Shown here: piece by piece, positions 1-8,700 of the stretch
Layout: each line of letters opens with the position of its first letter
How positions within the stretch are numbered: the first letter of the stretch is position 1
NCBI RefSeq assembly: GCF_002362255.1
Contig: NZ_LPVV01000016.1
Coordinates: forward strand, 1-58,393
Length of the DNA stretch: 58,393 bases
DNA from: Microbacterium sp. SZ1
GTDB taxonomy: Bacteria > Actinomycetota > Actinomycetes > Actinomycetales > Microbacteriaceae
Reading direction: 5' to 3'
Position numbers and translations under genes: made by a program
The notes under the pieces: model-generated
What the model saw: only the letters and a program-made list of their open reading frames with translations
Databases searched by the model: none
What the model was told of the DNA's origin: nothing

Positions 1-173
1 CCTTCGACGAGTCCCGACGCGGTCATCGCATCGAGGCGCTCGGTCGGGTTCTGGAGCGCCGCGACGAGGATGCCGCCGATCGCGGCGGGCAGCAGCAGGA
101 TGCCGAGGATCGTCAGCCAGGTGAGCGAGCGGCGGCCTGTGAGCGAGCGGCGGCCTGTGAGCGAGCGGGTCAT
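1..173 (-). CDS. YhgE/Pip family membrane protein, N-terminal fragment
   Basis: The first 57 codons of a gene that runs off the left edge. After a basic start the protein has a hydrophobic segment followed by the motif NPTERLDAMTA, which is typical of the first membrane helix of YhgE/Pip (phage-infection-protein-like) membrane proteins. The ATG overlaps the stop of the upstream MMPL gene (ATGA), so the two are translationally coupled. YhgE/Pip proteins commonly follow MMPL exporters in actinobacteria. The N-terminus is odd: residues 3-18 are three copies of a short R-S-L-T unit encoded by an 18-base tandem repeat. Confidence 0.7.
   Translation of the reverse strand, partial: MTRSLTGRRSLTGRRSLTWLTILGILLLPAAIGGILVAALQNPTERLDAMTASGLVE
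122..170. repeat. 18-bp tandem repeat at the start of the YhgE/Pip gene
   Basis: On the plus strand a unit beginning GTGAGCGAGCGGCGGCCT occurs twice in full, followed by a third partial copy (GTGAGCGAGCGG). It codes for a repeated R-S-L-T-G-R in the gene read on the minus strand. The core TGAGCGAGCG is the same word that marks repeat family C elsewhere in the window. Confidence 0.75.
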
Positions 174-2929
174 GCGTGCACCTCGGTCGTGGTGGAGGAG
201 TGGGCGGCGGTGGCGTCGAGGTCGATCAGGTCGGGGGCGGCGCGACCGGCGGATTCGAGAACCGCGAGCGCCGGCTCGGGTGCGAGCGCGGTCAGCACCA
301 CGGCGAGTGTCGGGTCGGCATCGCGCAGACGTGCGGCGAGCTGATCGCGCGCGGCACGGCCGAGTCGGTCGACGCCGTCGACCACGAGGAGCGAGGGGCG
401 TCCGCGCAGGGCCTCCGCGAGGTCGGATGCCGTGTCGCCGGTGTCCGAGACGATCACCGCTCCGACGTGTGCTCGCACCCACGCCGCACGGCCGGGAAGC
501 AGGTGGCCGGCGACGCGGAGGCGCCCGCCGTCGGGCGTGATGCGTCCCGCGAGGGCGAGCGCGAGCACGCGCAGCGCACCGGCTGACGATCCCGTCACGA
601 CGGCCGAACCGCGGGGCGGTACCCGCAGACGAAGGGCGCCGATGCCGGCATCCGTGATGGCGAGGTCGTCGGCGGCCACCACCGAGTCGTCACCGGGCCA
701 GTCGGCCAGGTGACGCTCACGCTCGACCGCCTCGCCCTCGATGTCGACGCTCGGCAGGATGCGCTCGAGCCAGGCCGGGATCTGCCAGGCGCGCTCACCG
801 AGGATCGCCATGAGCGCGGGAATGAGCGTCATGCGCACGAGGAAGGCGTCGATCGCGATACCGGCGGCGAGGCCGAGCGCGATCGGCTTGAGGGAGGAGT
901 CGCCCTCCGGCACGAACGCGACGAACACCGCGAACATGATGAGACCGGCCGCCGTGACGACCTTGGCCGAGCCGGTGAACCCGCTGCGCACCGCGCGGAG
1001 GGCCGCTGCGCGCCGCGTGACGCGGTCGGCGCTCTTGGCATCTGGGTCGTGCACGTAGTCCTCGCGCATGCGCGAGACGAGGAACACCTGGTAGTCCATC
1101 GCGAGACCGAACAGCACACCCATGAGGATGATCGGCATGAAGCTGATGATCGGACCGACCTTCGCGACGTGCAGGGCGTCGGCGAACCAGCCCCACTCGA
1201 ACACCGCTCCGACCACGCCGAACCCCGCGACGATCGACAGCAGGTATCCGGCGGCGGCTGTCACCGGCACCCAGAGCGACCGGAAGACGATCGTGAGGAG
1301 GATCAGCGAGAGGCCGATCACGAAGATGCCGAACGGCAGCAGGGCGTGGCCGAGCTGGTCGGAGATGTCGATGCCGACGGCCGTGAAGCCGGTGACCTTC
1401 AGATCGATGCCGTACTCGTCGAGCCACTCGTCGTGGTGTGCGCGGAGCTCGCGCACGAGGTCGGCCGTCGCGGGGTCGTCCGGTGCCGTCTCGGGCACGA
1501 TCTGCACGATGCCGGTGTCGGCGGTCTCGTTCGGAGTGGCGAGAGCGACCTCCTTCACGCCGTCGATCGTCGCCACCTCGTTGCCGAGGTCCTGCATGAG
1601 GGTGAGCGGATCCGTGCTCGTGACGATGGTGCCGGTGAGGATCAGGGGCCCGTTGAACCCGGCACCGAACTCCTCGGCGACCAGGTCGTAGCTCTGCCGC
1701 GCCTCCGAGCCCTTCGGCAGCACGCCCGCGTTCGGGAGAGCGAGATTCAGGCTGAGTGCTGGGACGGCGACGACGCCCAGCCCGATCACGACGGCGAGCG
1801 ATACGAGGATCGGCCGCTTCGTGACCCCGGCGACCCAGCGGTCGCTGAAGCCGCGGCGGGGAGCAGGAGCCTGCCCCTTCTTCGTCTTCGGCACCCGGCG
1901 CGGTCGCCCGACGACGCGTCCCTTCATGAAGCCGAGGAGCGCGGGTGTGAGCGTCACGGCGATGGCCACGGCGATCGCGACGGCGACGGACGCGGCGATC
2001 CCCATGGTGGTGAGGAACGGGATGCCGGCGAAGCCGAGCCCGACCAGGGCGATGAGCACGGTGACACCCGCGAACACCACGGCGGAGCCGGCGGTGCCGA
2101 CCGCGCGCGAGGCGGACTCCTCGGGGTCTGTCCCGGCCCTCACCTGGTCCTGATGCCTGGCCATGATGAACAGCGCGTAGTCGATGCCGACGGCGAGTCC
2201 GAGCATGAGCGCCAGCAGGGGCGTCGTCGATGAGACGGTGGCGAAGGCGGTGGCGGCGAAGATGCCCGCCATGGAGATTCCGACGCCGAGCACAGCCGTG
2301 AGAAGGGGCAGGCCGGCGACGACGAACGAGCGGAACGTGACGATCAGCACGAGCAGCGCGATCAGCAGACCCACCGCCTCGGTCAGCGTCACTCCGGGGA
2401 TCGACGTCGCGAAGAGGTCGCCGCCGAGCGCGGTCTGCGAGCCCGAGGGAAGCTCGTCGGAGAGGTCGGCGACGACGGCGCGGAGGTCGTCCTTCGTCTG
2501 GTCGTCGACGTCACTGGACTGCCCGTCGAACTGCAGGCGGATGATGCCCGCGGTCTGGTCGTCGTTCACCATGCCGCTGACGTTCTCATCGAAGGGCGAG
2601 GTCGCGGAGAGCACGGAGTCGTCGAGGTCAGCGAGCTTCTCGACGGCATCCTCGATCTCCGCCCGGTACGGATCGTCGACGATGGAGTCTCCGTCGGCCG
2701 CGACCACGATGATCTGCGCGCTCGTGCCGCTCACCTGCGGGAACGAGCGGTTCAGCTGCTCGAGACCCGCCTGTGACTCCGTGCCGGGGATCGAGAACGT
2801 GTTGTCGGTCCCGGTGCCGAGAACGAGGGCTCCGGCGCCGGCGAGCCCCAGCGCCAGCAGCCACGACACGAGGACGCGCCAGGGGTGCCGGTACGACCAG
2901 CGACCGAGCGAGGACAGGAGTGTGGACAC
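170..2929 (-). CDS. MMPL/RND-type exporter with a degenerate ABC-ATPase-like C-terminal domain
   Basis: A 919-residue membrane protein of the MMPL family, expected to export lipids or hydrophobic compounds using the proton gradient. It shows the usual double layout: a helix, a large extracellular loop and a bundle of helices, then the same again after about residue 390. The GTG start was chosen because GGAGGAG precedes it at good spacing; the frame stays open upstream but would run through the promoter. The last 193 residues are unusual. They look like an ABC nucleotide-binding domain with a Walker-B-like LLVVDGVD at about 847-854, but the P-loop position reads GSSAGAL (about 780-786) and has no lysine. 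A TetR gene faces it and a YhgE/Pip gene overlaps its stop. Confidence 0.9.
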   Translation of the reverse strand: MSTLLSSLGRWSYRHPWRVLVSWLLALGLAGAGALVLGTGTDNTFSIPGTESQAGLEQLNRSFPQVSGTSAQIIVVAADGDSIVDDPYRAEIEDAVEKLADLDDSVLSATSPFDENVSGMVNDDQTAGIIRLQFDGQSSDVDDQTKDDLRAVVADLSDELPSGSQTALGGDLFATSIPGVTLTEAVGLLIALLVLIVTFRSFVVAGLPLLTAVLGVGISMAGIFAATAFATVSSTTPLLALMLGLAVGIDYALFIMARHQDQVRAGTDPEESASRAVGTAGSAVVFAGVTVLIALVGLGFAGIPFLTTMGIAASVAVAIAVAIAVTLTPALLGFMKGRVVGRPRRVPKTKKGQAPAPRRGFSDRWVAGVTKRPILVSLAVVIGLGVVAVPALSLNLALPNAGVLPKGSEARQSYDLVAEEFGAGFNGPLILTGTIVTSTDPLTLMQDLGNEVATIDGVKEVALATPNETADTGIVQIVPETAPDDPATADLVRELRAHHDEWLDEYGIDLKVTGFTAVGIDISDQLGHALLPFGIFVIGLSLILLTIVFRSLWVPVTAAAGYLLSIVAGFGVVGAVFEWGWFADALHVAKVGPIISFMPIILMGVLFGLAMDYQVFLVSRMREDYVHDPDAKSADRVTRRAAALRAVRSGFTGSAKVVTAAGLIMFAVFVAFVPEGDSSLKPIALGLAAGIAIDAFLVRMTLIPALMAILGERAWQIPAWLERILPSVDIEGEAVERERHLADWPGDDSVVAADDLAITDAGIGALRLRVPPRGSAVVTGSSAGALRVLALALAGRITPDGGRLRVAGHLLPGRAAWVRAHVGAVIVSDTGDTASDLAEALRGRPSLLVVDGVDRLGRAARDQLAARLRDADPTLAVVLTALAPEPALAVLESAGRAAPDLIDLDATAAHSSTTTEVHA

Positions 2930-2953
2930 GGGGCTCCTCCGAGGATGCGGGTT

Positions 2954-2988
2954 GGATACATATCTGTATCCAATACATAGTTGTATCG
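2954..2988. promoter_or_regulatory. Tandem TetR operator candidates in the mmpL-tetR divergent region
   Basis: Two near-identical inverted repeats of the form ATACATA-NN-TGTAT lie at 2956-2969 and 2973-2986. Their centres are 17 bases apart, about one and a half helical turns. The first extends to GGATAC-N6-GTATCC. They stand between the divergent starts of the MMPL exporter (2929) and TetR (3052), in an AT-rich patch likely to hold the promoters. This is a good candidate for autoregulation and exporter repression by the TetR protein. Confidence 0.7.
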
Positions 2989-3051
2989 TAAGGTGGTCCG
3001 ATCGCCGAAGTCTGTGGACGGGGTGTGAGAATGAGGGGTCAGGAGGATTCG

Positions 3052-3675
3052 ATGACGACGACCGCCACTCGGAGCAGGGAGAACACCCGTGCCCGGCTGC
3101 TCGACGCCGCCGCGCAGGTGTTCGCCGAGGTCGGGCTCGAGGGCGCATCCGTCGAGACCGTGTGCGAGCGCGCGGGCTTCACGCGCGGCGCCTTCTACTC
3201 GAACTTCGAATCCAAGGACGAGCTGTTCCTCATGCTCGCCGGCCGGGTCGCCGAGCAGCGTGTCGAGGCTGTCCGCGCCCGCGTCGACGAGATCGCCGCC
3301 GACGGGGGTCTCATCGAGGACTGCGACCCCGTCGACCTCGTGCAGCAGATCATGGATGCCGGGAGCGACGACCGCCTGAACGTCATGCTCATGAGCGAGA
3401 TCCGCATCCGCGCCCTGCGCGACGCGCAGTTCGGTGCGGCGTATCTCGCCCAGGAGCGCGAGATGGTGTCGAGCATCGCGACCATCGTGTCGGACATCGT
3501 CGACGCGAGCTCGCTCGAACTGCGGATCCCCGCCGATGCTGCCGCCCGCATGCTCATGATCATCTGGGAGGGCATGACGGTGCGCGGCGCGATGGCGGGT
3601 CACGACGCCGAGCAGCTGCGGCGCTCCGGCAGCGAGGAGCTCGGCCGGCTCGTGCAGCTCCTGCTCGCGGAGTGA
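3052..3675 (+). CDS. TetR/AcrR family transcriptional regulator
   Basis: A 207-residue one-component repressor. The N-terminal helix-turn-helix (about residues 10-58) includes the typical GAFYSNFESKDELF stretch; the remainder is a helical ligand-binding domain. The ATG at 3052 follows AGGAGG five bases upstream, better than the in-frame ATG at 3031. It is divergent from the MMPL exporter and probably controls it through the tandem operator between them. The ligand cannot be told from sequence. Confidence 0.92.
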   Translation: MTTTATRSRENTRARLLDAAAQVFAEVGLEGASVETVCERAGFTRGAFYSNFESKDELFLMLAGRVAEQRVEAVRARVDEIAADGGLIEDCDPVDLVQQIMDAGSDDRLNVMLMSEIRIRALRDAQFGAAYLAQEREMVSSIATIVSDIVDASSLELRIPADAAARMLMIIWEGMTVRGAMAGHDAEQLRRSGSEELGRLVQLLLAE

Positions 3676-3735
3676 CTGCCCGCGGGTGCTGAGCGAGCCG
3701 CGCGGGCCGACGTGACGAAACCCGCCGCGCGCAGG

Positions 3736-5061
3736 TCAGAGGTCGCGGGTGCGGATCGGGTAGAACCAGAAGCACAGCCACGCGAGTGCGGTGAACGCCA
3801 ACGGCACGACGGCGACCATGATGCGGATGCCGCCGTCGACCGTGTCCGGCTGCGCGTCGCCGAGTGAGGCGTCGAAGCCGGACGACGTGAGCACGGCCGC
3901 GGCGACGACGGCCTGGAGCACGACCGACCCGCGTACGACGAAGCCGTTGACCCCGAAGTACGCGCCCTCGCGTCGGTGGCCGGTGCGCACGGCATCCTCG
4001 TCGATGATCTGCGACAGGACGACCTCGAGCAGCTGCAGCAGGCCGCCCACGCCGACCCCTACGGCGACGCCGATCAGCGCGGCGGCGAGGACGCTCGTCG
4101 GCAGCAGGTAGCCGAGCACGGCGACGCCGAACACCGCGACGCTCCACAGCAGGGCGGTGCGCGGTGAGGTGCGGCGCACGACTGCGCTCCACAGCACGAT
4201 CGACGGGATGGCCGTCACGAAGATCGCGCCGAGCAGCAGACTGCCGTCGCCCTCGGCCGCGCCCAGCGAGTACCGGACGTAGAAGGGAACGGCGGCGAGG
4301 ATGACGGCGATCGACGTCTGCACGAACAGCGAGCCGAGCACATAGGGCACGAAAGCGCGGTTGGCGAAGGTGTAGCGCAGCTGCGCTCCCCAGCGCATGG
4401 CCTCCGAGGCGGTCTCCGGCACACGCCGCTCGACCATGCCGCCGACGAACGACCACACCAGCAGTGCCAGGCACACGGCCGAGAGCACGATCGCCATTCC
4501 CGGCCACCCGATCCAGCCGTAGAGCGCCGGTGCTCCGGCGGTGCCGAGCACCATGCCGAGGATCGCGAAGATCTGCCGGGGCACGTTGCCGCGGGCGCGC
4601 TCCTCGGTGGTTCGGAAGATCTCGGGGAACAGGGCGGAGATGTTCAGCACCACGACCACGAACGCGATGTCGTAGACCGCGACGACGACGAGGAACCAGA
4701 CGATGAGGCCCGGCACAGGCAGCGCCGGCGGCATCCAGACGAGAGCGAATGCGACGACGAGCGGCACGATGCCGAGCCCGATCCACGGGATGCGCCGACC
4801 CCACGGGGTGCGGATGCGGTCGGAGAGCGCCCCGACCACCGGGTTCAGCAGCGCGTTGAGCACCCCGTGCGCGATCATCGCGGCGGCGACCCACTCCGGC
4901 GGCACCCCGAGCTGCGTGACGTAGAAGTACACGACGAACGCCGAGAACGTCTGCGTCATCAACTGGGTCGGGAAGCCCGACGCCCCGAACGCGATGGTCT
5001 GCGCCCTCGTCGGCCCGGCGTCGAGCCTCCGGTCGCGCAGCCGGGTGGTGAGCGAGGTCAT
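3736..5061 (-). CDS. GPH-family (glycoside-pentoside-hexuronide) MFS transporter
   Basis: A 441-residue protein with about 12 membrane helices. The loop after helix 2 reads LSDRIRTPWGRRIPWIG, the signature region of MelB-like glycoside/cation symporters, so uptake of a sugar or small glycoside is expected. It is the last gene of a three-gene unit (ROK regulator, ChbG/YdjC deacetylase, transporter) in which each stop overlaps the next start by four bases. The substrate is therefore probably a deacetylatable saccharide, but this is inference from neighbours. Confidence 0.85.
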   Translation of the reverse strand: MTSLTTRLRDRRLDAGPTRAQTIAFGASGFPTQLMTQTFSAFVVYFYVTQLGVPPEWVAAAMIAHGVLNALLNPVVGALSDRIRTPWGRRIPWIGLGIVPLVVAFALVWMPPALPVPGLIVWFLVVVAVYDIAFVVVVLNISALFPEIFRTTEERARGNVPRQIFAILGMVLGTAGAPALYGWIGWPGMAIVLSAVCLALLVWSFVGGMVERRVPETASEAMRWGAQLRYTFANRAFVPYVLGSLFVQTSIAVILAAVPFYVRYSLGAAEGDGSLLLGAIFVTAIPSIVLWSAVVRRTSPRTALLWSVAVFGVAVLGYLLPTSVLAAALIGVAVGVGVGGLLQLLEVVLSQIIDEDAVRTGHRREGAYFGVNGFVVRGSVVLQAVVAAAVLTSSGFDASLGDAQPDTVDGGIRIMVAVVPLAFTALAWLCFWFYPIRTRDL

Positions 5062-5966
5062 GCGCGTCCCTTCCGCTGCAGCTCGCGCAGGGCGCGCCAG
5101 CCGATCCGCACGAGCCCCTCGTCGGCGATCACCTGGTGCACGGCGGGGTCGGACAGCAGCCGCAGCTCGTGTCCGCGCTTCTCGGCGGCGAAGTCGACCG
5201 CGGACCGCAGCTCGACGTCGTCGACCATCGGATGCAGGTAGATCTCGGTCACGCCCGCGGGGACGGCGCGCAGCAGGGCGATGAATCCGTCGCGCATCTG
5301 CTCGTACGTCTCCCCGGGGGCCTGCTCGAACGGATGCGTCCACAGCCGATCGACGATCTCGACGCCCCGGGCATCGGCGGCCGCGGCCGTCTCCGCGAGC
5401 TTCCCCCGCAGGGCAGCATCGTCGTCCGAGCCCGCCATCTCCCGCGGCAGCCGGAACGGCAGCCCGTGCCGCGCGGCGATGTCGAAGACCGGGCCGAGGA
5501 AGTCGCGCCCCGTGAGCAGGCCGTACACCGAGCCCATGTGGTTGTCGAGATGCGTCACGTCGACCCCGGCATCCAGTGCGGTCTGCACCTGTGCCGCGAG
5601 CTCGGCGGCGACGTCGGCCTCGGCGGCATGCTGCTCGACGGCGAGCACCTCGGCCGGGAAGAACCCGGCGTCGTCGACGAGCGTCGTGCCGGTGCCCGTG
5701 AGGGGACGCCAGCGATACCGCGTCCACTCGCTCGTCAGCACGAGGTGCACGCCCACGTCGAGATCCCGACGGGATGCCGCGAACGCCAGCGCCTCCGGCG
5801 CCCATGCGCACGGCACCATGACTGTGGCCGAGTCGATCGCCCCGTCGCCGAGCAGCCCCATGATGGCGGTGTTCGCGGCGTGGCACATGCCGAAGTCGTC
5901 GGCGTTGAGGATGACGGCCCTGGCCCCCGGCTCCAGGCCCAGGCGGTCGGCGAGGTCGGAGCTCAT
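5058..5966 (-). CDS. ChbG/YdjC-family carbohydrate deacetylase
   Basis: A 302-residue member of the YdjC family, metal-dependent deacetylases acting on acetylated sugars such as chitooligosaccharides. The family motifs are visible: NADDFGMC near residue 21 (metal/catalytic aspartates) and HLDNHMGS near 140 (metal histidines). Length is normal for the family. It sits between a ROK regulator and a GPH transporter with ATGA overlaps on both sides, which supports a sugar-catabolic role. The family also contains proteins of unknown substrate, so chitobiose specificity is not claimed. Confidence 0.85.
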   Translation of the reverse strand: MSSDLADRLGLEPGARAVILNADDFGMCHAANTAIMGLLGDGAIDSATVMVPCAWAPEALAFAASRRDLDVGVHLVLTSEWTRYRWRPLTGTGTTLVDDAGFFPAEVLAVEQHAAEADVAAELAAQVQTALDAGVDVTHLDNHMGSVYGLLTGRDFLGPVFDIAARHGLPFRLPREMAGSDDDAALRGKLAETAAAADARGVEIVDRLWTHPFEQAPGETYEQMRDGFIALLRAVPAGVTEIYLHPMVDDVELRSAVDFAAEKRGHELRLLSDPAVHQVIADEGLVRIGWRALRELQRKGRA

Positions 5967-7102
5967 CTCCCGGCCTTGTCGGCCGACGGCACGAGCCGCG
6001 AGAACACGGTGGCGCGGAGCGCGGCGGCCGACTCCTGCACGGCACCGACGAGCGGCGCCTCCGGGCCGAACGACGAGACGATGAAGCGCATCGGCAGCTG
6101 TGCCGCGAACTCGTCGGCGACCCGGGCGACCGCGTCGACGAGCACGGGATGCGCGGCGGTGCCGCCGAGGATGAACGCCTCGGGGTCGAGGATCAGAGCG
6201 ACGCTTCCGGCGGCGATCGTGAGACGCCGGCCCATCTCGGCGGCCATGGCGATCGCCGCTTCGTCGCCGTCGGCCGCGGCATCGAGGTGCTGGTCGATCG
6301 ACGCGTCGGGGTCGCGCCCGTGCACGAGAGCGAGGTCGCGCACGACGGCGTCACCGAGCACGGGCGCGCCGATCGGGAGCGGGGTCTGCGGCAGGTACAT
6401 CACCTCGCCGGCGACCCCCGAGAAGCCCCGGTGCAGCCGCCCGTCGATGACGACGCCGCCGCCGAGACCGCCGTCGAGCAGCAGCAGGGCGAAGCTCGAG
6501 AGCTCGGCGCCGCGGCCGTCGCTCAGCTCGGCGAGCGCGGCCAGGTTCACGTCGTTCTCGACGCGCACGGGGCAGCCGAGCCTGGTCGAGAGCGCCGAGC
6601 GGAACGCCCCGCCGTCGGGCCCCTGGTCGTCTCGGATCCCGCCGTCGGCCGTCACGATGCCCGGCACCCCGACGACCGCCACGTGGAGCGGGCCCGCGAC
6701 GGACGCGAGGCACGCGTCGATCAGCTCGGCGATGTGCTCGACCCGATCGCCCTTGAGCGGGAAGGGCGCATGGTTCTCGACGCGGACCGCACCGGTCGCG
6801 TCGACGAGCGCGACATGGGCGGCGACGGTGTCGACGTGCACGGCGGCCGCGAAACCGAGTGCCGGATGCAGCGCGACGCGCCCCGCGGCGGGGCCGCGCG
6901 TCTCCCGATCGACGCCGGCGGGGGCGACGGCGTCCGTCCCCTCCAGCATCCGCAGCACCTGGGTCACTGCGGTGCGCGAGAGCCCCGTCTCGGTCATGAG
7001 CTCCGCGCGGGTGAGCGGCCCGCGGCGGGCGAGCGATTCGAGGATGGCGCGCCCGTTGAGGGTGCGCAGCAGAGTCTGCGGACCGGCGAGCGGTCGTGCC
7101 AT
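5963..7102 (-). CDS. ROK-family transcriptional regulator
   Basis: A 379-residue protein with an N-terminal winged helix-turn-helix (about residues 10-70, including TRAELMTETGLSRTAVTQVL) followed by a sugar-kinase-fold ROK domain. The region usually reading GEIGH, with its zinc-ligand histidine, is GEVMY here, and the family's cysteine zinc cluster is absent. It therefore probably senses a sugar rather than phosphorylating one. It is the first gene of the ROK-deacetylase-transporter unit and likely represses that unit. Confidence 0.88.
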   Translation of the reverse strand: MARPLAGPQTLLRTLNGRAILESLARRGPLTRAELMTETGLSRTAVTQVLRMLEGTDAVAPAGVDRETRGPAAGRVALHPALGFAAAVHVDTVAAHVALVDATGAVRVENHAPFPLKGDRVEHIAELIDACLASVAGPLHVAVVGVPGIVTADGGIRDDQGPDGGAFRSALSTRLGCPVRVENDVNLAALAELSDGRGAELSSFALLLLDGGLGGGVVIDGRLHRGFSGVAGEVMYLPQTPLPIGAPVLGDAVVRDLALVHGRDPDASIDQHLDAAADGDEAAIAMAAEMGRRLTIAAGSVALILDPEAFILGGTAAHPVLVDAVARVADEFAAQLPMRFIVSSFGPEAPLVGAVQESAAALRATVFSRLVPSADKAGR

Positions 7103-7166
7103 GAGGATCCCCCCGGAGTCGACGTGCGACCCAGCATAGACACATCGCGTCCCACCGGTCGAGCGG

Positions 7167-8600
7167 TCATTCCAGTGCCGTCATCACATGCTTCAGGCGC
7201 GTGTAGTCGTCGAAGCCGTACTGCGAGAGATCCTTGCCGTAGCCGGAGTGCTTGAAGCCGCCGTGCGGCATGTCGGACACGAACGGGATGTGGGTGTTGA
7301 TCCACACGCAGCCGAAGTCGAGGTCGCGCGAGAACCTCATCGCCCGGGTGTGGTCGCGCGTCCACACCGACGAGGCCAGCGCGTAGGGCACGTCGTTCGC
7401 CATCGCGAGCGCCTCCTCCTCGGCGTCGAAGGCCTGCACCGTGAGAACCGGCCCGAAGATCTCGCTCTGCACGGCCTCGTCGTCCTGGCGCAGCCCCGTG
7501 ACGATCGTCGCCTCGTAGAAGTAGCCCCGGTCGCCCTGACGACGCCCGCCGGTCGCGATCGTCGCATGCGCGGGAAGGCGGTCGACCACGCCCGATACCT
7601 GGGCGAGCTGTGCCGCGCTGCTGAGCGGGCCGTAGAGCACACCCTCCTCGTGCGGACCGCCCGTGCGGGCATCCGTCTTCGCCTTCTCGACCAGCGCCGC
7701 GACGAACTCGTCGTGCACCGAGGAGTGCACGAGCACGCGGGTGGCGGCCGTGCAGTCCTGCCCGGCGTTGAAGAACGCGCCGGTGACGATGCCCGAGGCC
7801 GCCTTGTCGAGGTCGGCGTCGGGGAACACGATCGCCGGCGCCTTGCCGCCCAGTTCGAGGTGCACGCGCTTGACGTCGGCGGCGGCCGAGCGCGCCACCG
7901 CCATGCCCGCGCGCACCGAGCCGGTGATGGCGACCATCTGGGGCGTCGGATGCTCGACGAGCGCCACCCCGGTGTCGCGGTCGCCGAGCACGACGTTCAG
8001 GGTGCCGGCCGGAGTGTGCACCGCCACGATCTCGGCGAGCAGCAGCGTGGTGAGCGGGGTCGACTCGGCGGGCTTCAGCACGACGGTGTTGCCCGCGGCG
8101 AGCGCCGGTGCGATCTTCCACACCGCCATGTTGAGCGGGTAGTTCCACGGCGTGACCTGGCCGATGACGCCGATCGGCTCGCGGCGCACGAACGAGGTGT
8201 GGCCGGCGAGGTACTCGGCGGCGGCGCGTCCCTCGAGGCTGCGGGCCGCACCGGCGAAGAACCGCAGCTGGTCGATCGACTGCAGGATCTCGTCGGCGAC
8301 GAGGCCGGCCCGCGGCTTGCCCGTGTCCTTCGACTCCAGATCGGCGAACTCCTCGGCGCGGGCCTGCATCTCGTCGGCGATGCGGAACAGCGCCAGCTGC
8401 CGGTCGGCCGGGGTCGTGTCGCGCCAGATCGGGAACGCGGCGGCGGCGGCCGCATAGGCCGCATCGACGTCACTCGCGTCGGAGATCGGCAGCTCGCCGT
8501 ACGTCTCCTCCGTCGCCGGGTCGATCAACGGCATCCGCTCCGCGCCGTTCACGGGAACGCGTCGACCGCCGATGAAGTTCTGCAAGGGTTCTGTGGCCAT
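7167..8600 (-). CDS. Gamma-aminobutyraldehyde-type NAD-dependent aldehyde dehydrogenase
   Basis: A 477-residue aldehyde dehydrogenase, close to the length of E. coli PatD. Visible residues: PWNYP (Asn153), general base in HLELGG (Glu249) and nucleophile in GQDCTAA (Cys283). The ATG at 8600 was chosen over upstream ATGs because MATEPLQNFIGG is where the family begins. It is divergent from an Lrp-type regulator and close to a putrescine-oxidase-like flavoprotein, which fits oxidation of 4-aminobutanal to GABA. Other amino-aldehydes are possible. Confidence 0.87.
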   Translation of the reverse strand: MATEPLQNFIGGRRVPVNGAERMPLIDPATEETYGELPISDASDVDAAYAAAAAAFPIWRDTTPADRQLALFRIADEMQARAEEFADLESKDTGKPRAGLVADEILQSIDQLRFFAGAARSLEGRAAAEYLAGHTSFVRREPIGVIGQVTPWNYPLNMAVWKIAPALAAGNTVVLKPAESTPLTTLLLAEIVAVHTPAGTLNVVLGDRDTGVALVEHPTPQMVAITGSVRAGMAVARSAAADVKRVHLELGGKAPAIVFPDADLDKAASGIVTGAFFNAGQDCTAATRVLVHSSVHDEFVAALVEKAKTDARTGGPHEEGVLYGPLSSAAQLAQVSGVVDRLPAHATIATGGRRQGDRGYFYEATIVTGLRQDDEAVQSEIFGPVLTVQAFDAEEEALAMANDVPYALASSVWTRDHTRAMRFSRDLDFGCVWINTHIPFVSDMPHGGFKHSGYGKDLSQYGFDDYTRLKHVMTALE

Positions 8601-8653
8601 GCCCGCCATGCTAGCGAGGGGGTCACGAATACAGAAGGGCAAACTCGAGACGA

Positions 8654-8674
8654 CGATGGAATCAGTTGCCATCG
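8654..8674. promoter_or_regulatory. Inverted repeat in the aldh-lrp divergent region
   Basis: CGATGG and CCATCG form perfect six-base arms separated by nine bases, placed between the divergent starts at 8600 and 8701. Position suggests an Lrp binding site, but the arms are short and the match to known Lrp/AsnC sites is weak. Confidence 0.35.
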
Positions 8675-8700
8675 ACCTCTTCGCCTGTCAATATCGACAT

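Noticed and set aside
3676..3735. A terminator between tetR and the GPH transporter gene
   Set aside because: The bases contain a worn family C-like word but no convincing stem of good length.
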